Shown here piece after piece: positions 1 through 7,288 of a DNA stretch of 16,220 bases. The translations under genes and the position numbers were made by a program. Within the stretch, counting starts at the first letter, position 1, and each line of letters starts with the position of its first letter. Location: NCBI GenBank assembly GCA_002387725.1, contig DGKK01000072.1, positions 30,751-46,970 of the forward strand, given 5' to 3'. A model generated the notes under the pieces. It was given only the letters and a program-made list of their open reading frames with translations. It had not been told where the DNA came from and did not search any database. This DNA comes from Nitrospirae bacterium UBA4572 (GTDB taxonomy: Bacteria; Nitrospirota; Leptospirillia; Leptospirillales; Leptospirillaceae).

Positions 1-194
1 CAGACGATCCGGGGGGACTGGAGACGGCCGATGAAATCGGGGAGGGTCGTGGTGGCGATGGCGCCCGTCTCCTTGGCCAGGGCCTCGCTTGTGGCCGCCG
101 TACGGTTAAAGAGGACGATCTCATGCCCCCCCTTGCACAGCCGCCGCACCATATTGGCGCCCATGCGTCCGAGTCCGATCATTCCCATGCGCAT
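1..194 (-). CDS. gnd: 6-phosphogluconate dehydrogenase, N-terminal part (runs off the window)
   Basis: Only the first 64 codons are present; the rest lies beyond base 1. The protein begins MRMGMIGLGRMGANMVRRL, the Rossmann dinucleotide-binding loop (GxGxMG) with the wording typical of the decarboxylating 6-phosphogluconate dehydrogenase family. It continues with HEIVLFNRTA at the end of the second beta strand, where the N-R pair suits NADP binding. Family members oxidise 6-phosphogluconate to ribulose-5-phosphate and CO2 in the cytoplasmic pentose phosphate pathway. The ATG at 194 is preceded by AAGGAG with a 6-base spacer, so this start is preferred over the ATG two codons later. A 3-hydroxyisobutyrate dehydrogenase or another beta-hydroxyacid dehydrogenase shares this fold and cannot be excluded from 64 residues. 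The gene diverges from the MFS/otsA unit. Confidence 0.8.
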   Translation of the reverse strand, partial: MRMGMIGLGRMGANMVRRLCKGGHEIVLFNRTAATSEALAKETGAIATTTLPDFIGRLQSPRIV

Positions 195-250
195 TGTCCG
201 CTCCTTTTTTCAAGGTTTTTCCAGCAGTTTCGTTTTTGACGCTCCTTCTT

Positions 251-279
251 ACCGTAACAAATGCCGAAAAAAACGGCAA
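251..279 (-). promoter_or_regulatory. Possible sigma70-type promoter for the gnd-like gene, with overlapping inverted repeat
   Basis: On the minus strand, TTGCCG (279-274) lies 17 bases from TACGGT (256-251). The latter is preceded by TGT, giving an extended -10 element. The -35 box forms one arm of a perfect inverted repeat, TGCCG-A7-CGGCA (262-278), which could serve as an operator. The hexamers are only moderate matches, so this is a weak prediction. Confidence 0.3.
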
Positions 280-383
280 ACGACATCCGCCGGGGGGTGT
301 GCGCTCCCCTTGCGACCTGAGGAAACACACGGAGGCCCCACTGTTACGAAAGGATCCACCCGACCTTTCGTTTTCTTCAGCTT

Positions 384-412
384 TTGACAGGAATGCCCCC
401 CGGCACAGGAAT
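384..412 (+). promoter_or_regulatory. Weak promoter candidate for the MFS-otsA unit
   Basis: A perfect TTGACA (384-389) is followed after 17 bases by AGGAAT (407-412), a poor -10 box. It is the only consensus -35 element in the 262-base gap between the divergent genes and sits about 45 bases before the MFS start. No better plus-strand candidate was seen. Confidence 0.2.
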
Positions 413-456
413 TGCAAACCCTACCGAAACACCTTGACCCTCTCAGAGGAGGCCCG

Positions 457-1752
457 ATGGCGACAGAGACACGATCCGGAGGATTCTTTCCGGCACTCCT
501 TTCGATGGACAGGCCCCTTTTTCTTCTCCTCAGCGGCCAGCTCATCTCCCAGACCGGCGAAAATCTCTATCGTGTGGCGCTCCTCTGGTTCGTCTCCCTC
601 TCCTCCCGGCATGTGACCGACATGGTGATCGTGGGCGTCCTTCAGACCCTCCCCCCCCTGCTCTTCGGGGGACCCGGCGGGGTCTGGCTCGACCGTCACG
701 ACAAAAAGCGCATCATGATCGGCGTCGATCTTCTGCGGGCACTGGGCGTCCTGCTCATCCCCCTTTTGGCCGCCCTCCATCTTCTGACCCATACCCTTCT
801 GTTCGTTCTCGTCTTCATTATCTCTGCCCTCAGCGGTCTCTTTGGCCCCGCCCTCTCCTCGGTTCTTCCCCTGATCGTCCCTCGCGAGAAGCTGTTGCGC
901 GGCAACGCCCTTCTTCAGACCACAGGACAGGCGGGGCTGTTGGCCGGCCCGGTCATTGCCGGCATCCTGGCGGTCGTCTGGAGCGCCTCGGGAGAAATGA
1001 TCCTGACGGGATTCACCTTCTTTCTCTCCGCCGTCTTCCTTATCTTCATCCGCATCTCCCACGAGGCGCCCTCTCCTTCGGAAGAGATCGCCTCCCGTCC
1101 CGGGATGCTGGCCGAGATCGGCGAGGGGGTCCGGTTTGTCTTGTCCCCTCCCCGCCCTCTTCTGCCGGCCTTTCTCTTCATGACCCTCTTCGGCCTTGTC
1201 ACCGGCCCCCTCAACATCATGCTTCTCGTCCTCTCCCGGCATGTCCTCTCCCGGGGCGCCGAGGGGTTCGGGAACCTGACCGGGGCCTTTGGCGCCGGCA
1301 TGCTGGCCTCGACACTGCTGCTGACCTTCTACACCCCCAAAAATGTCATCCGGTTCGTGGTGGGAGGATTCGCCCTGGCCGGGCTCCTCTCCTTCGGCGT
1401 GGGAGAGACCCGCTCCTACAGCCTCGACCTTGCTCTCTTCTTCTTTTGGGGAGCCGCCGTCAATGTCGTGAGCCCCCTCTCCCAGACGATGATCCAGCAT
1501 CTGACCCCCCGGCGCCTTCTGGCCCGTGTGCTGACGGTCATGAGCGTGGGCTTCCTTCTGGGCATTCTCCTAGGGATTCTTCTTTTCCCGCCGCTCTCCT
1601 CGACTCTCGGCACACGGTCGGTCTTTGTCCTCATGGGAACACTCCTCCTCACGCCCCTTTTGGCCATTGCCACGGGCAACATTGTCAAAGGAGTCCGAAG
1701 GCTTCTTCTCCCCTTTGACGCCACCCCGGAGAACGAACGCTCATCCTCATAA
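457..1752 (+). CDS. MFS transporter, drug/siderophore exporter type (DHA3/MFS_3-like)
   Basis: This is a 431-residue, very hydrophobic inner-membrane protein with about 12 predicted membrane spans. It starts at ATG 457, chosen because AGAGGAGG lies 4-5 bases upstream; the frame is open further upstream but without a binding site. The first span contains SGQLISQTGENLYRVALLWF, typical of the EntS/macrolide-efflux branch. The loop after span 2 carries GGVWLDRHDKKR, the MFS motif A (GxxxDRxxRR). Span 5 carries the LLAGPVIAGIL pattern found in many exporters (motif-C-like). The family uses the proton gradient to move small molecules, usually outwards; the substrate cannot be read from sequence. 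Only 30 bases separate it from the GT20 gene, so the two are probably cotranscribed. Export of a sugar, compatible solute or toxic compound would all be compatible. Confidence 0.85.
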   Translation: MATETRSGGFFPALLSMDRPLFLLLSGQLISQTGENLYRVALLWFVSLSSRHVTDMVIVGVLQTLPPLLFGGPGGVWLDRHDKKRIMIGVDLLRALGVLLIPLLAALHLLTHTLLFVLVFIISALSGLFGPALSSVLPLIVPREKLLRGNALLQTTGQAGLLAGPVIAGILAVVWSASGEMILTGFTFFLSAVFLIFIRISHEAPSPSEEIASRPGMLAEIGEGVRFVLSPPRPLLPAFLFMTLFGLVTGPLNIMLLVLSRHVLSRGAEGFGNLTGAFGAGMLASTLLLTFYTPKNVIRFVVGGFALAGLLSFGVGETRSYSLDLALFFFWGAAVNVVSPLSQTMIQHLTPRRLLARVLTVMSVGFLLGILLGILLFPPLSSTLGTRSVFVLMGTLLLTPLLAIATGNIVKGVRRLLLPFDATPENERSSS

Positions 1753-1782
1753 CCATAACCGCCTACCCCAAGGAGATCCCCT

Positions 1783-3312
1783 GTGACCCAAAGAGCCGCC
1801 CCTTCCCCTTCCCGATCACGCCTCTCCACCGCCCTCGGGGTCTCCTCCCTCTACCGACGGCTCTTCGGTGAGGGAGAGATTCTGGTGGCGACCCACCGGG
1901 AACCGGTCGTCTGGGTGGAGCGTCCTCCCGAAGAGACACGCAAGAGCGCGGCTCCCCGCCTTCGCTATCCGGCCGGGGGGGTCAGTCAGTCCCTTCACCG
2001 CCTGCTGCTCCAGACCGGAGGCGACTGGGTCGCCCTCCGCTCCTCTCCCGGCCCCAATCCGCTGACCGTCTCCCTCCCGGACCAGCCCGCCTCCTACGAG
2101 CTCCATCGCATCCTCCTCTCCGACCCGAACATCTCCGCGGGATACCAGCGATTTGCCAACGACCTCCTCTGGCCCCTCTTTCACGAGGAGCCGGGACGGG
2201 TCCTCACCCACCCCGGGGACTTCGAGCACTACCAGCATGTGAACGCTCTCTTCGCCGACCGGATGGCGACGCTCCTGGAGAAGCGCCACAATGGCTTTGT
2301 CTTCATCCACGACTACCAGCTGGCCCTCGTGGCCCGGGGTCTGCGCCCCCGACTTTCAAAGAATCCCCCTCCCCTCGCCTTCTTCTGGCATATTCCCTGG
2401 CCCCGCCACTCCTTTCTCACGGAGATCCCCGAGAGGGCAGACATTGTCCGGGGGCTTCTCGAGCACGATCTTCTGGGCTTCCAGACTCCTCTTTACCGGG
2501 ACCGATTTCTTGAGTCGGCGTCTGAACTTTTGGGAGACGAAATCCGAATCCGGCGACAGACGGTCCTCTGGCAGGGGCGGAAGATCCACGTGGGCGACTA
2601 CCCCATCGGAGTGGACCCCGACCGTTTCGAGTCCCTGGCCCAGGGACCCGAAGGACCGGGACTCGCCCGAAAGTTCCTCCGACAGGTCGGCATGGACCCC
2701 GAAATTCCCTTTCTCATCTCGGTGGACCGCATGGACTACACCAAGGGATTCCTCAAGCGCCTTGAGATTCTGGAGACGCTTTTCCGGCGCTACCCCGAGC
2801 ATGTAGGATCTCTCCGGCTTCTCCAGATCGCCCCGCCCACCCGGACAACCCATCCTCCCTACCAAAGCTACCAGACGCGGGTTCGCCAGGCGGTCAGGGA
2901 AACCAACGCCCGATGGGCGCGAGATGGCTGGGAACCCATTGTGACCATTGAGGAGACCGTCGAGCACCGGACCCTGGCCCCCTTGTACCGTCTGGCGGCC
3001 GGAGCCCTGGTGACCTCCACCAACGACGGAATGAATCTCGTCGCCAAGGAATATCTCGCCACACAAAAGGACGCAGGAGGAACCCTTTTCCTGAGCCGGT
3101 ATGCCGGAGCCGCCCACGGACTCAGGGATGCGGTTCTCATCGACCCCTACGATCCCGAGGGATCGGCGAGGATCATCCATACGGCCCTGGAAGAGCCGTT
3201 GGCCATCCGCTCGGGACGCAACCGGATCCTGCGGGAAGAGGTCCTGCGACACAACATCTATGAATGGATGGAGTCGATCCTGAACGAGGTCCACGACCTC
3301 AAAAACCGGTAA
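1783..3312 (+). CDS. otsA: Trehalose-6-phosphate synthase family glycosyltransferase (GT20)
   Basis: The 509-residue cytoplasmic enzyme begins at GTG 1783, with AAGGAG 7 bases upstream. GT20 enzymes transfer glucose from UDP- or GDP-glucose to glucose-6-phosphate, or to a related acceptor such as glycerol-3-phosphate. Visible signatures are PAGGVSQSLHRLL near residue 66 (donor loop), IHDYQLALVARGLR (H176-D177), FFWHIPWP, DLLGFQTPLYRDRFL, SVDRMDYTKGFLKR (R316 and K321, matching the phosphate-binding Arg/Lys of E. coli OtsA) and NDGMNLVAKE (D415-E423, nucleotide-ribose binding). It is slightly longer than E. coli OtsA (474). The N-terminal strand reads ATHREPVV and the WHIPWP variant replaces HIPFP. 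These mark the divergent 'NREPY' branch of GT20, so the exact acceptor is less certain. There is no phosphatase (OtsB) domain in the protein or elsewhere in the window. Confidence 0.88.
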   Translation: MTQRAAPSPSRSRLSTALGVSSLYRRLFGEGEILVATHREPVVWVERPPEETRKSAAPRLRYPAGGVSQSLHRLLLQTGGDWVALRSSPGPNPLTVSLPDQPASYELHRILLSDPNISAGYQRFANDLLWPLFHEEPGRVLTHPGDFEHYQHVNALFADRMATLLEKRHNGFVFIHDYQLALVARGLRPRLSKNPPPLAFFWHIPWPRHSFLTEIPERADIVRGLLEHDLLGFQTPLYRDRFLESASELLGDEIRIRRQTVLWQGRKIHVGDYPIGVDPDRFESLAQGPEGPGLARKFLRQVGMDPEIPFLISVDRMDYTKGFLKRLEILETLFRRYPEHVGSLRLLQIAPPTRTTHPPYQSYQTRVRQAVRETNARWARDGWEPIVTIEETVEHRTLAPLYRLAAGALVTSTNDGMNLVAKEYLATQKDAGGTLFLSRYAGAAHGLRDAVLIDPYDPEGSARIIHTALEEPLAIRSGRNRILREEVLRHNIYEWMESILNEVHDLKNR

Positions 3313-3348
3313 GACGGGGAAGGGTTGTCTTTCGAGACGGAAAAAGGC

Positions 3349-3375
3349 AAAAAAAGAGGGGCCCGAGGGCCCCTC
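3349..3375 (-). terminator. Rho-independent terminator of the LPP20 gene unit
   Basis: GAGGGGCC and GGCCCCTC (3356-3363 and 3368-3375) form an 8-bp GC-rich stem with a CGAG loop. On the minus strand the stem is followed directly by seven T residues (3355-3349), then more T. It lies 30 bases past the stop of the 3406-4113 gene. On the plus strand the following sequence is only mildly T-rich, so it may also slow readthrough from the convergent otsA-like gene. Confidence 0.85.
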
Positions 3376-3405
3376 CTTCACTCTTGAGAGCTCCGGAACG
3401 CTCTC

Positions 3406-4113
3406 CTATCCTCCGACGCAGACATTGTCCGGAATCAGGGAGATGTTCTTGTCGGTGATGTCCTTGAGGACCTGCGAGAAACGGGCCTGGTCAAAATGCT
3501 TGTATTTGAGCTCTCCGCCAAGATTGGAGGCAATCATCGGAAGCATCTTGAGGGAGTTCCGGCGGGAGCATTCCCAGTTGGGCTGGGAGTAGCGGACAAG
3601 GGCCCAGGCCCGGTAGAGGGTCCGCTGGTCGGGCGGCACCCGGTTGGGATGCTTGGCCTGATACTCGATCCAGTAGTACTGATATTCCTCGCCCCCCACC
3701 AACCACCCCTGGGAGGTCTGGCGAATCTGGGTCTTGGTATTGTCCTTGATGCGCATCATGGTCTGAGTGTCGAGATTCAGCTTCCGCTTGACGGTGTTTC
3801 CCACCAGGTTCCAGTTCTGGTCCCCGATTCTGTCGGAGGCCTTTCTCTGCGCGCGGATGAAGGCATCATGCTTGGCTCCCTGAAGGGAGTTCTCCTGGGG
3901 TGAGCTCGCCTCAAACCACACGGAGCTCTTGTTTCCCTTCTTGTCGCTCCACATGCCAATCCCGTTGATCCAGGAGGGAAGATCGGAGCTTGACTGGGCC
4001 ACAACCTTGTACCCCTCCGGCCCCTTGGGAAGGGTCGGGAGAGACGAACATCCTGCCAGGGCAAGGGCCGATCCCGCCAAGGCCCCCGCCAGTGTCAATG
4101 CCACCTTTTTCAT
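3406..4113 (-). CDS. LPP20-like lipoprotein (third gene of the triad)
   Basis: Start ATG 4113 is chosen because AAAGGAG sits 5 bases upstream and the sequence that follows is a textbook lipoprotein signal peptide. It reads MKKVALTLAGALAGSALALAGC, split here as a charged start, a hydrophobic core and lipobox LAGC with Cys22 as the acylated residue. The 235-residue protein is thus predicted to be anchored in a membrane, probably the outer one. The mature part opens with PSWINGIGMW, then a DAFIRAQRKASDRIG helix and a C-terminal YRAWALVRYS strand. This matches the P-W-I...G-W, DA..A....RIG and Y-K-Y-S-V-L-V pattern of the gene at 5790-6470, suggesting a common LPP20-like fold. Two cysteines (in NWECSRR and NVCVGG) could pair. 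It is last in the unit, 96 bases after gene two. Biochemical role unknown. Confidence 0.8.
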   Translation of the reverse strand: MKKVALTLAGALAGSALALAGCSSLPTLPKGPEGYKVVAQSSSDLPSWINGIGMWSDKKGNKSSVWFEASSPQENSLQGAKHDAFIRAQRKASDRIGDQNWNLVGNTVKRKLNLDTQTMMRIKDNTKTQIRQTSQGWLVGGEEYQYYWIEYQAKHPNRVPPDQRTLYRAWALVRYSQPNWECSRRNSLKMLPMIASNLGGELKYKHFDQARFSQVLKDITDKNISLIPDNVCVGG

Positions 4114-4209
4114 CGAAACTCCTTTCGTGTTATGCCCCCGCAGGGGCCCTGGCCTCGAAACGACACACATTCCGAGGCGATCGTCACATGGGCCGATTGT
4201 TCTCCGTCC

Positions 4210-5763
4210 TCATTGGGGCGACAGGGTGACGACGGGGAGGCGGTTCACCGTTCCGGGAAGAATCCGGAACCACTGGCAGGTTGGTTGAAAGCCTTGGGAC
4301 GAGAAACATACGTCATAGTTGATCGCCCCCCAGCGATAGTGGCGAACCGGATTTCCGTTCGCATCCAAGCCCACGTCCTCGACCCGTGGCAGGGGCAGAT
4401 CATAGGTCAGGGGGGTCTGACCGAGGATCGCCCCTATGAACGGGCCTCTGACATTGGCATAAGGATTGTAACCGTTGATCGTCACATTGGCTCCCGAGGG
4501 AACAGAGCGGATGATCACCCGTACATGGCCCCTTGCCACCGGCTGTTCAGGAGATGGGGAAGAGGCCAGGGACGGGGTTGTGGCAGGTGAGGAAGAGTCT
4601 CCCGAGACGGACCGAAAATCGTCGCATTGATGGCCGGCGGAGGGAGTCCCGTTGGCCACGGCCGAAGCCCCACCTCCGCTGTCCGAGGGAAAGGAGACAA
4701 ACTGGGGATCTCCGGGAGTCAGGAAGAGACGGCTCTTCAGCGCCTCAAGAAGGGGACCCACACCCCGTCCGGCCACCTCCCTGACCGCCAGAAGTTCCCC
4801 CTGGGTGGCCGTGAGCGCCGCCACCTTGTGCTCGGCGACGCGGGATCCCCAGACGGTTCCATCGGGGGCCGCCATCGTCAGGGCGTAATGGAGAACATAA
4901 TACTTGTATCTTCGGGAGAACCCCGACTCCATCGGGCGGGCACTCACCGTTCCCCCGATGAGGATCTGTCCCCCGGAGGGAACCACCAGAAGCCCCATAT
5001 GGGTGACGGAATCGGTGATGGCGGATGCCACATGCCGGACAAAGCGGTCGGTGCCCCCGCATCCGTTTCTCAGATCGACGGAGACGGTCATATGCCGCGA
5101 GAGAAGGCTTTCAAGCCGAGAGAGGTCTCCCTCCACGCCAAAGGCATTCGAGGGGGTTCCCCCGGTGACCACGGCCCATTCCCGATCAAAAAAGGCCGCC
5201 TTTTCCTTGGTTCGGACAATGCCGGCCAGATCGTGGATCTGACGCATCGGGTCCGAGGTTCCGGACAGATCGGAGTTGAGTCCGTCAATCGTGGAGCGAA
5301 GGTTATTGATCCGACCCCGCAGATAACGGGCCAACTCATTGCGCTTGATGCCGACCACCGCCACGTAGGACCCCTGGCTTGAGACAAATCGCCCACGAAT
5401 GTTCCGAAGACCATAAAGCTTCGCGTGGGTTTTTACGGACAGGGCATCACTGACATCTCGGGAAACTGACATCCCGCTTCTGTTCGACGTCTGCCGGTAT
5501 TGGGAGTGAATGTTCGAATCGAGCTGGGAGGCGATGTTTCGGGCCGCATCCTTCTGAGCGCGGCTCAAGGTCGAGCCATACCCGATGGCGGTGAGATAGT
5601 CCTTCGAGGGGTAGCCCCCCACCTTCCCCGTCTCCCACCAATCCCCTCCCGCAAAGGCCGACGAACCTCCGGCGGTGGTGCAGGCGACAACGGTTCCCGA
5701 TATCAGGGCGGCCCCGAGCGCAAGACGAATCAACTGTTTCGCGACGCTTTTCAATTCAGCCAT
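4210..5763 (-). CDS. Exported LPP20-like protein with C-terminal PEGA-like domain (second gene of the triad)
   Basis: This 517-residue protein starts at ATG 5763, with GGAGG 9 bases upstream. Residues 1-38 form a signal sequence. VVAC at 25-28 fits a lipobox, while SSAFA-GG at 34-40 could instead be a signal peptidase I site. Residues about 41-150 resemble the LPP20/FlgT N-terminal fold (DYLTAIGYGSTLSRAQKDAAR, then YVAVVGIKRNELARYL). Residues about 185-345 form a separate alpha/beta region (GGQILIGGTV, YYVLHYALTM) that loosely recalls LpoB/CsgG-type periplasmic domains. A Ser/Pro-rich linker at about 390-410 precedes a PEGA-like module (VRVIIRSVPSGANVTING ... GQTPLTYDLPL), a fold often linked with surface-layer or polysaccharide contact. 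The order exported LPP20, middle domain, C-terminal beta domain recalls FlgT of the Vibrio flagellar H-ring, but that is analogy only. Confidence 0.75.
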   Translation of the reverse strand: MAELKSVAKQLIRLALGAALISGTVVACTTAGGSSAFAGGDWWETGKVGGYPSKDYLTAIGYGSTLSRAQKDAARNIASQLDSNIHSQYRQTSNRSGMSVSRDVSDALSVKTHAKLYGLRNIRGRFVSSQGSYVAVVGIKRNELARYLRGRINNLRSTIDGLNSDLSGTSDPMRQIHDLAGIVRTKEKAAFFDREWAVVTGGTPSNAFGVEGDLSRLESLLSRHMTVSVDLRNGCGGTDRFVRHVASAITDSVTHMGLLVVPSGGQILIGGTVSARPMESGFSRRYKYYVLHYALTMAAPDGTVWGSRVAEHKVAALTATQGELLAVREVAGRGVGPLLEALKSRLFLTPGDPQFVSFPSDSGGGASAVANGTPSAGHQCDDFRSVSGDSSSPATTPSLASSPSPEQPVARGHVRVIIRSVPSGANVTINGYNPYANVRGPFIGAILGQTPLTYDLPLPRVEDVGLDANGNPVRHYRWGAINYDVCFSSQGFQPTCQWFRILPGTVNRLPVVTLSPQ

Positions 5764-5789
5764 ACATCCATTCCTCCGGAGGGCTTCCT

Positions 5790-6470
5790 TTAGTGGGATG
5801 AATTGTGGATCATCCGCTCGAGAAGGGACCGGACCTTGGGATCCGAGGCATTCTGGCGCGCCCCTTCAAGGGATTTGCGAAGGAGTGCGTCATAGAGATC
5901 CTTGCGGATTGAAACAAGGACAGAGTACTTGTAAAAGGAATAGGGCGGCTGGTCTTCCTGGTCCTTTTCCCAGAACTTCTGCCAGAAATAGTCCTCCACC
6001 CGGGCGCCGGAGATCCGGGCGCTGGCTTCGTTCGTGACCAGGGAGGTCACGTGGCGGCGCACACTCATGTCCATCCCGGAGCCGGTCTCATCCATGTTTC
6101 TCGAGCTGGTCTCCCGATAGAGCGAGCGGGCCCGTTCGCCGATTCTCTCCGCAATGGAGCGGATGGCATTCTGGTAGGCATCGGTCCGGCCGGATTCCTG
6201 GTCGGGCTCCTTGGTGGTCGTTCCCACAAAATACTCCCGCCCGGGATGATCCTTTTGCCACTGTCCCAGACTATCGATCCACACCGGCCGATTTTTTGAG
6301 GAGCGGGCTTCGAGATGAGGAACGCCAAGACCGCCGGGAGGGGTCGAAAGGCTCGAACAGGCTGACAGAAGGGCCAGCGTCGCCAGGGAGAGGATCGGGA
6401 GATAGCGTGACGGGAGCGATTTCTGCCCGAACGAAGCTCCTCCAGAAGGAATACGTCGGGAATATGCCAT
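5790..6470 (-). CDS. LPP20-like lipoprotein (first gene of the triad)
   Basis: The start is placed at ATG 6470, preceded by AAAGGTGG at a spacing of about 7 bases; the frame is open further upstream but lacks a site. The 226-residue product has an unusually long basic N-region, a hydrophobic core (YLPILSLATLALL) and lipobox LSAC with Cys38. The mature protein begins RPVWIDSLGQW, continues with YFVGTTTKE, a DAYQNAIRSIAERIGERA helix, VEDYFWQKFW and FYKYSVLVSIRKDLYDAL. This is the usual order of the LPP20 lipoprotein fold seen in Helicobacter Lpp20 and Vibrio FlgP relatives. It is the promoter-proximal gene; only 26 bases separate its stop from the start of the next gene, indicating cotranscription. 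Location is probably the outer membrane, facing the periplasm. Function not known. Confidence 0.78.
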   Translation of the reverse strand: MAYSRRIPSGGASFGQKSLPSRYLPILSLATLALLSACSSLSTPPGGLGVPHLEARSSKNRPVWIDSLGQWQKDHPGREYFVGTTTKEPDQESGRTDAYQNAIRSIAERIGERARSLYRETSSRNMDETGSGMDMSVRRHVTSLVTNEASARISGARVEDYFWQKFWEKDQEDQPPYSFYKYSVLVSIRKDLYDALLRKSLEGARQNASDPKVRSLLERMIHNSSH

Positions 6471-6576
6471 GAGAACCACCTTTCGCCATCGGGGGAGGCC
6501 ACGGATGCATCGACACATTAAGGATCAGGAAGGTAGCCACTCAACGAAAAAAAGGCTCCTGCCTGAATTTGGCATC

Positions 6577-6605
6577 ATCCTAACCCAAGAGGAAAAAGTT
6601 TTCAA
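6577..6605 (-). promoter_or_regulatory. Predicted sigma70-type promoter of the LPP20 triad
   Basis: Reading the minus strand, TTGAAA (6605-6600) and TAGGAT (6582-6577) are separated by exactly 17 bases, a good match to the housekeeping consensus. Transcription would start near 6570, giving a leader of about 100 bases before ATG 6470. Within this leader a short hairpin AGGC-AGGA-GCCT followed by T7 (about 6549-6565) might attenuate or be incidental. Confidence 0.5.
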
Positions 6606-6639
6606 ACCAGATCCCTTTGGACCGAGGGCAATGAGGAGG

Positions 6640-6900
6640 CTAATCGTTGGTGGGCGCTTCCTGTCCTGACGGAGAATGATGCAGGTGAGGCTGGCAGAGC
6701 AGGTTGGGCGTGGGGAAGGATCGGGGACGGGAGTCAAAGAAATTGATCTCCCGGAGGGGATCCTCCTTGAGGTTCAGCACCACCCGGACCAGAACGCCGG
6801 TTTTTTCATCGTAGTCGAATCTCGCTTCGGGAAGGAGTTCGTGAATCTCTCCCAGAAGACGGTTGACTTCATAGAGCCTTGACGGCGTCATCCCTGCCAT
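6640..6900 (-). CDS. Small conserved-looking hypothetical protein (86 aa)
   Basis: I do not recognise this protein. The start ATG 6900 has an excellent AAAGGAGG site 5 bases upstream, which is the main argument that the gene is real; the longer open frame upstream lacks one. The product begins MAGMTPSRLYEVNRLLGEIHELL, split here as an amphipathic helix, then has an acidic strand (FDYDEKTGVLVRVVLNL) resembling a beta hairpin. It ends in a His/Pro/Ser-rich, probably disordered tail. There is no signal peptide or membrane span, so it should be cytoplasmic. It lies 34 bases upstream of the predicted promoter of the LPP20 unit and in the same orientation, so some readthrough is possible. Confidence 0.55.
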   Translation of the reverse strand: MAGMTPSRLYEVNRLLGEIHELLPEARFDYDEKTGVLVRVVLNLKEDPLREINFFDSRPRSFPTPNLLCQPHLHHSPSGQEAPTND

Positions 6901-7288
6901 CGGATCCTCCTTTGGGCCCAAAACAAGCCCCAATGAACTCTCTCTGTGCATGACACATGGATAGACCGACCACTAAGACTTTTCATTTCAAGCCTATACC
7001 AAATACCCAGTTTGTCAATCACATTTGATTATCATATTTTTATATCAACAAGCACCCACTTTCCTCCCTGAAGGCCAGCTCTCCCCGAAGGTTCGCGCCC
7101 AAGGAATGGCGAAAGAAAAAAAAGCCAATGAATACAGGCAAATTTTCATCGCGTTCACAGAAAAACACACCATTTCCGCGGGGGATCTTTGAACAGGATC
7201 TCATTTCATGTAGAATTCAATAATAGAATTCTTAGCAGGTGCCACGGGTATCCTCACGAATGCCTCTATTCAAGGAGCCGTCAGGTCC
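6901..7288. other. Intergenic region between the 86-aa gene and the GGDEF/EAL gene
   Basis: This 388-base divergent gap is clearly richer in A and T than the flanking genes, mostly at 6960-7050 and 7110-7240. TTGTCA-17-TATTTT (7012-7040, plus) and, on the opposite strand, TTGACA with TATAGG only 14 bases away are weak promoter-like pairs. TTGAT and ATCAA arms flank 7026-7048. A 28-codon open frame runs from ATG 7106 to TGA 7192 but has no well-spaced ribosome site. The best promoter is listed separately at 7189-7216. Confidence 0.5.
7189..7216 (+). promoter_or_regulatory. Predicted sigma70-type promoter of the GGDEF/EAL gene
   Basis: TTGAAC (7189-7194) and TAGAAT (7211-7216) are 16 bases apart. 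TAGAATTC occurs twice, at 7211-7218 and 7224-7231, a 13-base spaced direct repeat covering the -10 box and the expected start site near 7223. That repeat could bind a regulator. The leader would be about 66 bases and ends in AAGGAG at 7272-7277, 11 bases before ATG 7289. Confidence 0.45.

Noticed and set aside
421..1500. A 359-residue open frame opposite the MFS gene
   Set aside because: It is rich in Gly, Glu and Asp with no domain pattern, and it is the antisense of a clear membrane-protein gene; high GC at third positions creates such frames.
3496..3903. Plus-strand frame opposite the third LPP20-like gene
   Set aside because: The minus strand has a ribosome site, signal peptide, lipobox and terminator; the plus frame has none of these.
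7106..7192. A 28-codon frame (MAKEKKANEYRQ...) in the AT-rich gap
   Set aside because: AAGGA abuts the ATG with no spacer, the peptide shows no known features, and its end overlaps the predicted regulator promoter; probably chance.
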